Source of the DNA: Flavobacterium endophyticum | GTDB taxonomy: Bacteria > Bacteroidota > Bacteroidia > Flavobacteriales > Flavobacteriaceae | Assembly (NCBI RefSeq): GCF_003634455.1 | Contig: NZ_RBLC01000001.1 | Location: 1,623,927-1,687,926 of the forward strand | DNA: 64,000 nucleotides | Direction of reading: 5' to 3' | Shown: positions 8,042 through 16,348 of the stretch, one piece after another | Position numbering within the stretch: the first letter of the stretch is position 1 | Layout of the letters: each line of letters starts with the position of its first letter | Position numbers and translations under genes: made by a program | Notes under the pieces: model-generated | Told to the model about the DNA's origin: nothing | The model's database searches: none | The model's input: only the letters and a program-made list of their open reading frames with translations

Positions 8042-8944
8042 ATGAAAAACAAATTTTACGCTTACATACAAAATCTTCAAGATACAATAACTGCAGGACT
8101 TGAAAAAATGGACGGCCAAGCCAAATTCAAAGAAGATATTTGGGAACGTACAGAAGGCGGAGGAGGCAGGACTCGTGTTATTGAAAACGGAGCTGTTTTC
8201 GAAAAAGGAGGCGTCAATATTTCTGCTGTACATGGTCCGTTGCCAAAAGCAATGCAGGCTTATTTTAATGTGGGCGATGTTGATTTCTTCGCTTGCGGAT
8301 TGAGTTTGGTCATCCATCCTAAAAATCCAAAAGTACCTACAGTTCATGCCAATTGGCGTTATTTTGAAATGTATGACAAAGAAGGAAATACGGTCAACCA
8401 ATGGTTTGGCGGAGGTCAAGATTTGACGCCGTATTATTTGTTTGAAGAAGATGCTAAGCACTTTCACCAGACTTGTAAGACAGCTTGTGATAAGCACAAT
8501 CCAGAATTTTATCCGAAGTTTAAAAAACAATGCGATGACTATTTTTGGAATGCACACAGAAATGAAGCTCGAGGAATAGGAGGCTTGTTTTTTGACCATT
8601 GCAAAGCTTCTGAGGAATTTACGTTAGAGAATTGGTACGATTTCGTAACAGAAGTTGGGAATAGCTTTCTTGAAGCCTATGTGCCGATTGTAGAAAAAAG
8701 AAAAAATCTAGAATATTCACAGGAAAACAGAAACTGGCAGGAAATCCGCCGCGGACGTTATGTAGAATTTAATCTGGTTCACGATAAAGGAACGCTCTTC
8801 GGATTAAAAACCAACGGAAGAATCGAAAGCATTCTGATGAGCTTGCCGCCACACGTGCAATGGGTTTACGACCATCATCCAGAAGCAGGAAGCGAAGAAG
8901 AAAAACTAATCAAAATATTAGAAAACCCAATAGATTGGTTATAA
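8042..8944 (+). CDS. hemF: Oxygen-dependent coproporphyrinogen III oxidase
   Basis: 300 residues. It converts coproporphyrinogen III to protoporphyrinogen IX using O2. Recognised from the block around WERTEGGGGRTRVIENGAVF, the VPTVHANWRYFEM and WFGGGQDLTPYY segments, the ARGIGGLFFD motif, and the C-terminal RRGRYVEFNLVHDKGTLFGL and LPPHVQWVY blocks. The anaerobic alternative HemN is not in the window, so this locus serves aerobic growth. It follows the unknown 124-residue gene by six bases. Confidence 0.97.
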   Translation: MKNKFYAYIQNLQDTITAGLEKMDGQAKFKEDIWERTEGGGGRTRVIENGAVFEKGGVNISAVHGPLPKAMQAYFNVGDVDFFACGLSLVIHPKNPKVPTVHANWRYFEMYDKEGNTVNQWFGGGQDLTPYYLFEEDAKHFHQTCKTACDKHNPEFYPKFKKQCDDYFWNAHRNEARGIGGLFFDHCKASEEFTLENWYDFVTEVGNSFLEAYVPIVEKRKNLEYSQENRNWQEIRRGRYVEFNLVHDKGTLFGLKTNGRIESILMSLPPHVQWVYDHHPEAGSEEEKLIKILENPIDWL

Positions 8945-9005
8945 ATAAACATCGATTTTAAATTTCGGTTTCAACCAAAATCCAAAATCCAAATCCAAAA
9001 TAATT

Positions 9006-9998
9006 ATGTTTCCATTACAAAGAAATCGCCGTTTAAGAACCAATGAATCCATCAGAAGCTTGGTTCGTGAAACTCATTTATCACCAAACGATTTTATGTT
9101 TCCGATGTTTGTGGCAGAAGGAAAAGACTATCAAATTGAAATTCCGTCAATGCCGGGAATCTACCGTCGTTCTTTAGATCTGACCGTAAAAGAAGTCAAA
9201 GTGCTTTGGGATTTGGGAATCAAGGCGGTCAATATCTATGTAAAAGTGGATGACAAATTAAAAGACAATACAGGAAAAGAAGCGTGGAATAAAAACGGAT
9301 TGATGCAGGAAACGATTCGTGCGATCAAAGATGCCGTTCCCGGAATGATAGTAATGCCTGATGTTGCTTTAGACCCCTATTCAATTTATGGGCATGACGG
9401 AATTATCGAAAAAGGACAAATCATAAATGATGCGACAGTCGATGCCCTAACGTTGATGAGCTTGAGTCATGCAGAAGCAGGAGCCGATTTTGTAGCGCCA
9501 AGCGATATGATGGACGGCCGTGTTTTGGCAATCCGAAAAGCACTTGAAGAAAATGGACACCACAATGTAGGAATTATGAGTTATAGCGCTAAATATGCTT
9601 CCTCTTTTTACGGTCCGTTTAGGGAAGCTTTAGACAGTGCTCCTGTTGATGTGAACGAAGTTCCAAAAGATAAAAAAACATATCAGATGGATTATGCCAA
9701 TAGAATTGAAGCCATTAAAGAAGCGCTTCATGACGTTGAAGAAGGAGCCGATATTGTGATGGTAAAACCAGGGATTGCCTATCTGGATATTGTAAGAGAA
9801 GTAAAAAACGCGGTAAACGTCCCTGTTTCTGTATATCAAGTTTCAGGAGAATATGCCATGGTTAAGGCAGCGGCAGAAAGAGGCTGGCTAGATCATGACA
9901 AGATTATGATAGAGCAGCTGCATTGTATCAAAAGAGCAGGAGCCGATATTATTTCTACTTATTTTGCGAAAGAAGCGGCTATCATTTTAAACAAATAA
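9006..9998 (+). CDS. hemB: Delta-aminolevulinic acid dehydratase (porphobilinogen synthase)
   Basis: 330 residues. It condenses two 5-aminolevulinates into porphobilinogen. The Schiff-base lysines are Lys196 (YSAKYASSFYGP) and Lys254 (MVKPGIAYLD). At about 119-132 the metal loop reads DVALDPYSIYGHDG: the Cys residues that bind catalytic zinc in other HemB types are replaced by Ala and Asp, so this belongs to the Mg2+-type enzymes. It is the last biosynthetic gene of the run, 61 bases after hemF, with an A/C-rich repetitive spacer between. Confidence 0.97.
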   Translation: MFPLQRNRRLRTNESIRSLVRETHLSPNDFMFPMFVAEGKDYQIEIPSMPGIYRRSLDLTVKEVKVLWDLGIKAVNIYVKVDDKLKDNTGKEAWNKNGLMQETIRAIKDAVPGMIVMPDVALDPYSIYGHDGIIEKGQIINDATVDALTLMSLSHAEAGADFVAPSDMMDGRVLAIRKALEENGHHNVGIMSYSAKYASSFYGPFREALDSAPVDVNEVPKDKKTYQMDYANRIEAIKEALHDVEEGADIVMVKPGIAYLDIVREVKNAVNVPVSVYQVSGEYAMVKAAAERGWLDHDKIMIEQLHCIKRAGADIISTYFAKEAAIILNK

Positions 9999-10010
9999 TT
10001 AATTATCACC

Positions 10011-10043
10011 AACCCTGAAAGGGTTTCAAACCCTTTCAGGGTT
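10011..10043. repeat. 33-bp intergenic palindrome, copy 2
   Basis: Perfect 16-base arms (10011-10026, 10028-10043) around a single C. The right arm runs into five Ts, so the stem could end hemB transcripts, yet it finishes only nine bases before the ATG of the cytochrome gene and would also mask its ribosome-binding region. Confidence 0.85.
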
Positions 10044-10052
10044 TTTAATACT

Positions 10053-10442
10053 ATGAAAAATCTATTTATTATCCTCTCAATCTTATTTCTTGCTTCTTGC
10101 CAAAAAGAAGAAAAAAAAGAATCGTTGTATCCAGAAACAACATTATCTGCTGAAGAAAAACAACTACAGCTGGGACAAGAAATATTTGACGGAAAAGGAA
10201 TGTGCTATTCCTGCCATAAACCCGACCAGAAAGTTATTGGGCCAAGTATTATACAGATTGCAAAAATTTACAAAGAGAAAAATGGCGACATTAAATTGTT
10301 CCTGAAAGAGAAAAGCAAGCCGATTGTAGATCCGAGCCAATACTCTGTGATGAAAACAAATTTCGCGATTACTAAGACTTTTTCTGAAGAAGAATTAAAA
10401 GCATTAGAAGCCTATTTCTATAGTCACTTAAAAGATAAATAA
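10053..10442 (+). CDS. c-type cytochrome lipoprotein
   Basis: 129 residues. A lipobox (FLASC, Cys16) follows a short signal peptide, so the mature protein is probably membrane-anchored outside the cytoplasm. One heme c site, CYSCH, is at about 51-55, and a later Met (SVMKTN) is the likely sixth iron ligand. Small class I cytochrome fold; electron partner unknown. It follows the hem run directly, and a perfect bidirectional terminator lies just after it. Lysine-rich linker after the lipid Cys is typical of Bacteroidota lipoproteins. Confidence 0.9.
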   Translation: MKNLFIILSILFLASCQKEEKKESLYPETTLSAEEKQLQLGQEIFDGKGMCYSCHKPDQKVIGPSIIQIAKIYKEKNGDIKLFLKEKSKPIVDPSQYSVMKTNFAITKTFSEEELKALEAYFYSHLKDK

Positions 10443-10479
10443 TAAGAAAAGCCATCTTTTTGAGATGGCTTTTCTTATT
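10441..10479. terminator. Bidirectional terminator
   Basis: Perfect 17-base arms (10441-10457, 10463-10479) with a five-base loop and A/T-rich flanks on both sides, between the convergent cytochrome gene and DUF1573 gene. Confidence 0.9.
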
Positions 10480-10492
10480 CTATAAATCGAGA

Positions 10493-10936
10493 TTATGATT
10501 GTGGCTCGATAACTTTTCCTTTGATAGTCAAGATTTTTGGAGTCTCAGTATCGTTAGTTGTTACAGTAACTGATTTTGAGAATGGGCCAGGGCTTGCTGC
10601 ATTATAAGTTGCAGTTACGCTAGCTGTTTCTCCTGGTTTGATAGGAGTTTTTGTATAATTTGTTGCTGTACAACCGCAAGATGCTTTTACGTTTGTAATC
10701 AAAATAGTTTGTTTTGTTGTGTTTTTGAAAGTAAAATCAAAAGAAGCTGGTTTTCCTTTTGCAATATCTCCAAAATCATGAACGTCAGATGTCCAAGTTA
10801 CTAGAGATGGTTTTGATGCTGGTTTTGCAGTCGCTGCAGCTTGTGTTTTTGCTGGTGCTGCTGTTTGTGCGAATGAAGAAGCGCTTAATAATAAGGCTCC
10901 AGCTAAAGCGAAAAATGATAATTTTAATGTTTTCAT
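10493..10936 (-). CDS. Secreted DUF1573 protein
   Basis: 147 residues. A clear signal peptide (ends near SSFAQ) is followed by an Ala/Pro/Lys-rich linker, then one DUF1573 domain, an immunoglobulin-like ASH-type fold: HDFGDIAKGKPASFDFTFKN, the signature VKASCGCTATNYTK, and a Gly/Pro-rich GETASVTATYNA segment. Such proteins are common in Bacteroidota and are exported; a precise role is not known. Monocistronic between a terminator and a divergent kinase gene. Confidence 0.9.
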   Translation of the reverse strand: MKTLKLSFFALAGALLLSASSFAQTAAPAKTQAAATAKPASKPSLVTWTSDVHDFGDIAKGKPASFDFTFKNTTKQTILITNVKASCGCTATNYTKTPIKPGETASVTATYNAASPGPFSKSVTVTTNDTETPKILTIKGKVIEPQS

Positions 10937-10994
10937 AGATCAGAAATTTTAAATTAATTTTAGATTTAGTGATTGGTGTTCCAAATGGACAATA

Positions 10995-11002
10995 CAAATG
11001 TA
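10995..11002 (-). promoter_or_regulatory. Promoter -7 element of the DUF1573 gene
   Basis: Minus strand TACATTTG, a match to TAnnTTTG, 59 bases before the ATG. Confidence 0.4.
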
Positions 11003-11118
11003 TTTAGTTTTTTTAATAAAGATGTTAAGCATTTTGCAACTCTTGTTAATGACTTGTTAACGGGTTGCTTTGCACCCTAATTTATAGTAATATCGTACTC
11101 TAATTCATACTTCACATA

Positions 11119-12381
11119 TTGAAATTCAACAAATTAAATATTATTATTTTCATTGGATTGTTTGCTATCGTGGGCGTCCTTTTTATGCAATTGCTCACTC
11201 TTTCGCAAGCGTATGCTTTTGAAAAAAAGGAATTCAGCGAAAAGATACATTTTGCATTGCAGGATGTGGTCACAAAAATCCATAAAGACAACAAGACTGA
11301 AATTCCGATAACCAGCCAGATAAAAAAAATTACAGATGATTATTATATTGTAAACGTCGATGATGTTTTTGATGCGACGGTGTTAGAATACTACCTCAAG
11401 ACGGAATTCCAAAAAGTAAAACTGAATATCGATTACGAATACGCAATCTACAACTGCGGTTCAGACGAAATGATGTATGGAAAATATGTGTCCTCATCCG
11501 ACAGAAAAGCGCCGCGATGTGAAAAATGCTTTACTAAAAAAGAAGGCTTGGTGTATTATTTCGCAATCCGTTTTCCGCAACTCAAATACAATTATATCAC
11601 GTCGCTCCAGCAATATTGGGTCTATACGGGAGTGCTTATTTTAGTTTTGGTAATTTATGTTTATTCGGTATTGCTCTTAATCAAGCAAAAAAAATACACC
11701 GAGCTTCAGACCGATTTCATCAATAATATGACACATGAGTTTAAGACTCCGATTTCATCAATCCTTATCGCATCCAATTATGCCAGCAATCAGGAGGAAA
11801 TTGTTAAAAATCCAAAACTCTCAAAATACGTTCAGATTATTATCGAACAGAGCAATAAGCTGAACCAGCATATCGAAAAAATCCTGCATATCGCCAAAAG
11901 CGATTCGCATATGATGCAGCTTGAAAAGACACAATTCAATTTATTGGATATCGTTGGCTTGGCCAAAGAAACCATACTTTTAAAATATGAAAAGGAAATT
12001 TCAATCGAAATACTAAGCGAAAAATCAGACTATCAAATTGTTGCAGATGAATTTCATTTCTCAAATGTCGTATACAATATCTTAGACAATGCTATAAAAT
12101 ACAATGACGCGTCGCCAAAAATCCAGATAAAAATTACAGAGAGTCCAAAAGAAATCAAGCTGGAGTTTGTCGATAACGGAATTGGTATTGAAACTCCCGA
12201 ATTAAATGCTATTTTTGATAAATTCTACCGAATCTCAAGCGCAAAACGCAATGAAGTAGGCGGTTTCGGACTCGGATTGTTCTATGTCAAGAAAATCTGT
12301 ATTTTGCACCAGTGGAAAATAACGATTAAAAACAATCAAGAAAGCACCGGTATTACTGTAACTATCAGTATTCCGAAATAG
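11119..12381 (+). CDS. Membrane sensor histidine kinase
   Basis: 420 residues starting at TTG (11119); an in-frame TAA lies 18 bases upstream and no ATG is available before residue 23. Membrane helices at about 6-27 and 168-188 enclose an extracytoplasmic sensor of about 140 residues with Cys113, Cys134 and Cys137 (CEKC). Then come the HisKA domain with phospho-acceptor His206 (NNMTHEFKTPISS) and an HATPase domain with N-, G1- and G2-type boxes (NVVYNILDNAIKY, DNGIGI, GFGLGLFYVKK). It autophosphorylates and passes phosphate to the regulator encoded eight bases downstream. Signal unknown. Confidence 0.93.
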   Translation: MKFNKLNIIIFIGLFAIVGVLFMQLLTLSQAYAFEKKEFSEKIHFALQDVVTKIHKDNKTEIPITSQIKKITDDYYIVNVDDVFDATVLEYYLKTEFQKVKLNIDYEYAIYNCGSDEMMYGKYVSSSDRKAPRCEKCFTKKEGLVYYFAIRFPQLKYNYITSLQQYWVYTGVLILVLVIYVYSVLLLIKQKKYTELQTDFINNMTHEFKTPISSILIASNYASNQEEIVKNPKLSKYVQIIIEQSNKLNQHIEKILHIAKSDSHMMQLEKTQFNLLDIVGLAKETILLKYEKEISIEILSEKSDYQIVADEFHFSNVVYNILDNAIKYNDASPKIQIKITESPKEIKLEFVDNGIGIETPELNAIFDKFYRISSAKRNEVGGFGLGLFYVKKICILHQWKITIKNNQESTGITVTISIPK

Positions 12382-12389
12382 CAATCACT

Positions 12390-13076
12390 ATGGAAAAAAG
12401 CAAAATTTTTTATGTCGAAGATGACGCTACCTTGGCGTTTTTGACTATAGATTATTTAGAGCAGTTTTACGACATTACGCATTTTTCAGATGGTGCTGAA
12501 GCCATAAAAAATTTCCATAAAAAAAACTACGACTTATGTATTTTGGATGTCATGCTTCCAAAAAAAGACGGCTTTGAAATTGCGCAAGAAATAAGAAACT
12601 CAAATGCTGAAATTCCGATTCTATTTCTTTCTGCGAAATCGTTAAAAGAAGACCGAATTAGAGGATTAAAATTAGGAGCCGATGATTTTTTAGTCAAGCC
12701 ATTCAGCTTGGAAGAATTGAGCCTAAAGATTGAAGTTTTCCTAAAAAGAAGCTCTAAAGCACCTTTACAAGTACAAAAAAGCTATGAGATAGGAAGCTTT
12801 CAGTTTCATCCAAATGATTATTGCCTGACAAGAAATACAGACAAAATAAATCTGACCGAACGCGAATCTGCTTTGCTGAAATTATTTTTAGATAACAAGA
12901 ATGAAATCTTGAAACGTGAAAAAATCCTCACTTCGCTATGGGGCGACGATGATTATTTTATGGGCAGAAGCCTAGATGTCTTTATATCGCGTCTTAGAAA
13001 GATTTTTAAAGACGAAGACAAAGTCAATATTGAAAATATTCCTAGGATCGGTTTCAAATTGGTCATGGAAAATTAA
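12390..13076 (+). CDS. OmpR-family response regulator
   Basis: 228 residues. Receiver domain with acidic pair Asp11-Asp12, phosphorylation site Asp53 (CILDVMLPKKDG) and conserved Lys in FLVKPF; C-terminal winged-helix DNA-binding domain ending with the SLDVFISRLRKIFKDE recognition region. Partner of the kinase immediately upstream. Target genes cannot be inferred from this window. Confidence 0.95.
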   Translation: MEKSKIFYVEDDATLAFLTIDYLEQFYDITHFSDGAEAIKNFHKKNYDLCILDVMLPKKDGFEIAQEIRNSNAEIPILFLSAKSLKEDRIRGLKLGADDFLVKPFSLEELSLKIEVFLKRSSKAPLQVQKSYEIGSFQFHPNDYCLTRNTDKINLTERESALLKLFLDNKNEILKREKILTSLWGDDDYFMGRSLDVFISRLRKIFKDEDKVNIENIPRIGFKLVMEN

Positions 13077-13144
13077 GAAGCTTTCGCGGCCTATTTTAAA
13101 TCGGAAAGTTTTTTTTCATAACTTTAGATTTTAAACACTTTTCC

Positions 13145-13618
13145 ATGTTACAAGCCTATATCAAAACACCACTCGGAATTGCTGAAATTTGCGGCGATGA
13201 AAACGGAATTTCCAGTATTACCGCATTTGATGAAGGAAAGCCACTGTCTGACAATATTCCTCACGAACTTCGAGAAGCCGTAACCCAGCTACAAGATTAC
13301 TTTGACGGAAAAAGAAACGATTTTACATTCCAGCTAAATCCATCAGGAACTGATTTCCAAAAAAAAGTATGGAAAGGACTTCTTGAAATTCCATACGGGA
13401 AGACACTATCTTATCAAGAATTTTCCATTCGTCTTGGCGATGTCAAGGCCATTCGTGCCGTAGCTTCTGCTAATGGAAGAAATCCGCTTTGGATTGTAGT
13501 TCCTTGCCATCGTGTCATCGGTTCAGATGGTTCGCTCACAGGATATGCCGGAGGATTGTGGCGAAAAAAATGGCTTCTGGATCATGAAAATCCTGTCAAA
13601 CAGCAAAGTTTATTCTAA
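13145..13618 (+). CDS. ogt: Methylated-DNA-[protein]-cysteine S-methyltransferase
   Basis: 157 residues. It repairs O6-alkylguanine by moving the alkyl group to its own Cys121 in the invariant motif IVVPCHRVIG. A short N-terminal RNase-H-like domain and the helix-turn-helix segment GKTLSYQEFSIRLG...AVASANGRNP are typical of Ogt-type stand-alone enzymes without the Ada regulator part. A serine hydrolase gene follows 11 bases later. Confidence 0.95.
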   Translation: MLQAYIKTPLGIAEICGDENGISSITAFDEGKPLSDNIPHELREAVTQLQDYFDGKRNDFTFQLNPSGTDFQKKVWKGLLEIPYGKTLSYQEFSIRLGDVKAIRAVASANGRNPLWIVVPCHRVIGSDGSLTGYAGGLWRKKWLLDHENPVKQQSLF

Positions 13619-13629
13619 ATAAGATACGT

Positions 13630-14790
13630 ATGAGATTTCTGAAAAAATTCCTTTTGTGGTTTCTGGTTGTTTTTGCCCTGCTGATTCTTCTGCTGTATAT
13701 TTTTGATCTCAGTTATCTGATTCGCGCTGTGAGGATTACGTATCTGAACGGAGAAAAGACAGCCTTTCTTGAAGATTATGTAGAATTTCCAAACCGTGAA
13801 ATACAGAAAGGAATCGGTCAGCCTTGGGCCATCAGCAAAGAATATAATAAGGCAAAACCAACGGATGAACTTGAAGAAACAAACAAGAAATTCAAGACGG
13901 TAGCTTTCATGATTATCAAAAATGACAGTATTTGGTACGAAAGCTATTACGACGGATATGATAAAGACACAAAATCAAATTCCTTCTCGATGGCTAAAAG
14001 TATCGTAACGGCTGCGTTGGGAAAAGCTATCATGCAAGGGAAAATTAAAAGCTTAGATCAAAAAGTGACGGATTTTTTTCCAGAATTTTCAGGAAAATTT
14101 GGCGATAAGATGACGGTTGGCGATTTGTCGTCAATGTCTTCTGGATTGGATTGGGACGAATCCTATTACAGTCCTTTTTCAATTACTACCAGAGCCTATT
14201 TTGATGATAACCTCACGGATGTTATTCTCGGCCTAAAAGTGGTCGAAGAACCGGGTAAAGAATTTAAATATTTGAGTGGCAATACACAATTGCTTTCCAT
14301 GATAATTGAAAAAGCAACAGGCGAGCATTTGGCTGATTATGTTTCAGAACACTTTTGGAAGCCGCTTGGAGCTGAGAATGAAGCGCTTTGGCAGCTCGAT
14401 AATCCAAACGGAATTGAGAAAGCTTATTGCTGTATCGCAAGCAATGCTAGAGATTTTGCTCGCTTCGGGAAATTATACAAACAGCACGGCAAATGGAACG
14501 GAAAACAAATTTTAGATTCGGCTTTTGTGCAACAATGCATAACTCCTAGATTCTCAGATGCACCAATGTACGGTTATGGTTGGTGGATCAGCGATCATCT
14601 CAATAAGCCGCTTTACTACATGCAAGGACATTTGGGACAATATGTAATTGTAATACCAGACGATGATTTAATTATTGTGAGACTGGGACGCGAGCGCGAT
14701 GAAAGAGCAGACGGCAATTTCCACAGAAACGATTTTTATGTATATATAGAAGAAACTTATAAAATGATACGCCATGATAGACAAAATTAG
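13630..14790 (+). CDS. Serine hydrolase of the beta-lactamase/class C family
   Basis: 386 residues. One N-terminal membrane helix (about 8-27) anchors an extracytoplasmic domain. The nucleophile motif S-x-x-K is SMAK (Ser120, Lys123), with YLSGN (214-218) as the second motif and a late HLGQYV segment in place of the third. This is the family of class C beta-lactamases, DD-peptidases, EstB-like esterases and 6-aminohexanoate hydrolases; the substrate cannot be told and antibiotic hydrolysis should not be assumed. Its end overlaps the next gene by 17 bases. Confidence 0.88.
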   Translation: MRFLKKFLLWFLVVFALLILLLYIFDLSYLIRAVRITYLNGEKTAFLEDYVEFPNREIQKGIGQPWAISKEYNKAKPTDELEETNKKFKTVAFMIIKNDSIWYESYYDGYDKDTKSNSFSMAKSIVTAALGKAIMQGKIKSLDQKVTDFFPEFSGKFGDKMTVGDLSSMSSGLDWDESYYSPFSITTRAYFDDNLTDVILGLKVVEEPGKEFKYLSGNTQLLSMIIEKATGEHLADYVSEHFWKPLGAENEALWQLDNPNGIEKAYCCIASNARDFARFGKLYKQHGKWNGKQILDSAFVQQCITPRFSDAPMYGYGWWISDHLNKPLYYMQGHLGQYVIVIPDDDLIIVRLGRERDERADGNFHRNDFYVYIEETYKMIRHDRQN

Positions 14791-15487
14791 CCTAGAAAAC
14801 ATTCTTTTTCTGGATATTGAAACTGTTCCAGAAGAAGAAGCCTTTAATGCCTTAGACGAGGAAAAAAAAGAATTATTTGACCAAAAGACGCAATACCAGC
14901 GAAAAGAACAATTTACCGCGGAAGAATTTTATGATAGAGCTGGAATTTGGGCCGAATTTGGTAAAATAGTATGCATTTCGGTCGGGTATTTTACTTTTAA
15001 AAGTGATATCCGTCATTTCAGAGTTACCTCCTTTTTTGGAGAAGAGAAGAAGATACTCCGAGATTTCAGCAACCTGCTGGATAATCACTTTGACAAGCCG
15101 CAGCATATCATGTGCGGGCATAATGCTAAAGAGTTTGACTTTCCTTTTATTGCAAGAAGAATGATTATCAATCAGATAAGAATTCCGAACAAGCTAAATC
15201 TTTTCGGAAAAAAGCCTTGGGAAGTTCCTCATCTAGACACTTTAGAAATGTGGAAGTTTGGCGATTTCAAGCATTATACTTCTTTAAAGCTACTGACTAA
15301 CGTTTTAAATATTCCCTCGCCGAAAGACGATATCAGCGGAAGCGATGTCGGGCATGTGTATTATGTAGAAAAAGATATTGATCGGATTATTACGTATTGC
15401 GAAAAAGATGTCATTGCTGTAGCACAAATTTTACTGCGATTGAGACGCGAAGATTTGCTTATTGAAGAAGAAATAATACATATCTAA
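14774..15487 (+). CDS. PolB-like 3'-5' exonuclease
   Basis: 237 residues. DnaQ/PolB-type exonuclease fold: ExoI has Asp14 and Glu16 in LFLDIETVP, ExoII is GHNAKEFDFPFIARRM, and ExoIII is near YCEKDVIAVAQILLRL with the conserved Asp. There is no polymerase domain. Members of this stand-alone family are predicted to trim DNA or RNA 3' ends. Its start lies inside the serine hydrolase gene, and with ogt two genes upstream the block may serve DNA repair; that is inference. Confidence 0.88.
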   Translation: MIDKISLENILFLDIETVPEEEAFNALDEEKKELFDQKTQYQRKEQFTAEEFYDRAGIWAEFGKIVCISVGYFTFKSDIRHFRVTSFFGEEKKILRDFSNLLDNHFDKPQHIMCGHNAKEFDFPFIARRMIINQIRIPNKLNLFGKKPWEVPHLDTLEMWKFGDFKHYTSLKLLTNVLNIPSPKDDISGSDVGHVYYVEKDIDRIITYCEKDVIAVAQILLRLRREDLLIEEEIIHI

Positions 15488-15490
15488 ATA

Positions 15491-15520
15491 AAAAATGCCT
15501 TGAAATTTCAAGGCATTTTT
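15491..15520. terminator. Bidirectional terminator
   Basis: Perfect 15-base arms (AAAAATGCCTTGAAA and complement) between the convergent exonuclease gene and the 206-residue secreted protein gene; runs of A before and T after. Confidence 0.88.
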
Positions 15521-15534
15521 CTTTTTCAAGCATT

Positions 15535-16155
15535 TTATTTTTTAGAAGGATTTGTCGCGTTCGTTTTATAATAATAGTTGTCATTACTATTGTTTCCATA
15601 ATTACTGCTGCTTCCGTAGTAATAAGAACTTCCTGTGTTTCCTGCGTAAGCATTTCCTTTTACGCTTCCGACAGTATCTATTATTTGGCCATTACGACTG
15701 TAGATAAGCTGGAGGCCACCGACTTGAGACAAAGCATAACGATTATAAGTCATATATACAGAACCGATTCTTTTAATTCGATCTTGAGCGTCATAATTTA
15801 TAAACACGTTTCCGATACGTCTGATCCTGCCTTGGCTGTCATGTTCTATTCGGATGCCTTGTGCTGGACGTATTACGCCTAGAGCACCATAAGTGTTATT
15901 TACATTGGCACTTGAGCTTCTTTTGCCGTTTTTATAATATAAGTCACCGTCGCCAACAGTTGGTTCTGTATTAAAATCGAATTGGCCATCAGGAAAAACA
16001 TAAAAGGCAATTCCCCTTTCAATAAATGTTATTGGCTCATCGTTAAAATTTGTAATAAAACTTTTTTCGCCAAAAAGTTGAGTTACTTCTGCATTCGCTG
16101 TGTTTCCAAGTACTAAAATACTAGCCACTAAGAGAGTAATTCTTTTCATAATCAA
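15535..16155 (-). CDS. Secreted protein of unknown function
   Basis: 206 residues; translation may instead begin two codons later at the second Met. A signal peptide ends near NTANA. No known domain is recognised. At about 107-140 a short unit is repeated twice in tandem, RIRRIGNVFINYD and RIKRIGSVYMTYN, which looks like a beta-strand repeat. The C-terminus is low complexity, rich in Tyr, Ser, Asn and Gly. It resembles many small Flavobacteriaceae exported proteins without assigned role. Confidence 0.75.
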   Translation of the reverse strand: MIMKRITLLVASILVLGNTANAEVTQLFGEKSFITNFNDEPITFIERGIAFYVFPDGQFDFNTEPTVGDGDLYYKNGKRSSSANVNNTYGALGVIRPAQGIRIEHDSQGRIRRIGNVFINYDAQDRIKRIGSVYMTYNRYALSQVGGLQLIYSRNGQIIDTVGSVKGNAYAGNTGSSYYYGSSSNYGNNSNDNYYYKTNATNPSKK

Positions 16156-16289
16156 GATAATTTGAGTTCCTGCCTACTCTTGCGATTTTCAGCTTTTTCG
16201 AACCTTAAAAAGTAAGGTTATTTAGCCTTATCCAATTTGCGTGCCAAAACTTTTTTAGAATAAAGAAGCTGGGCTGTTTAAAATAAAAA

Positions 16290-16316
16290 TCCCGATTGCT
16301 TTTTTTGCAATCGGGA
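16290..16316 (-). terminator. Terminator of the S8 protease gene
   Basis: Ten-base arms (16290-16299, 16307-16316) with a seven-base T loop; on the minus strand the stem is followed by ATTTTTATTT. It is 33 bases past the protease stop. Confidence 0.8.
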
Positions 16317-16348
16317 CTAATTATCAGTGATTTACATTTGAAAATAAA

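Noticed and set aside
7937..8599. 220-residue minus-strand frame opposite hemF
   Set aside because: Low-complexity Phe/Ser/Ile-rich translation with no homology pattern; hemF on the other strand is unambiguous.
13081..13120. Possible terminator between the response regulator and ogt
   Set aside because: Only a weak CTTTC/GAAAG stem with a long loop before the T-run; not convincing.
13630..14790. Class C beta-lactamase as antibiotic resistance
   Set aside because: Membrane-anchored, has SxxK but a different second motif, and lies between repair-type genes; substrate not predictable.
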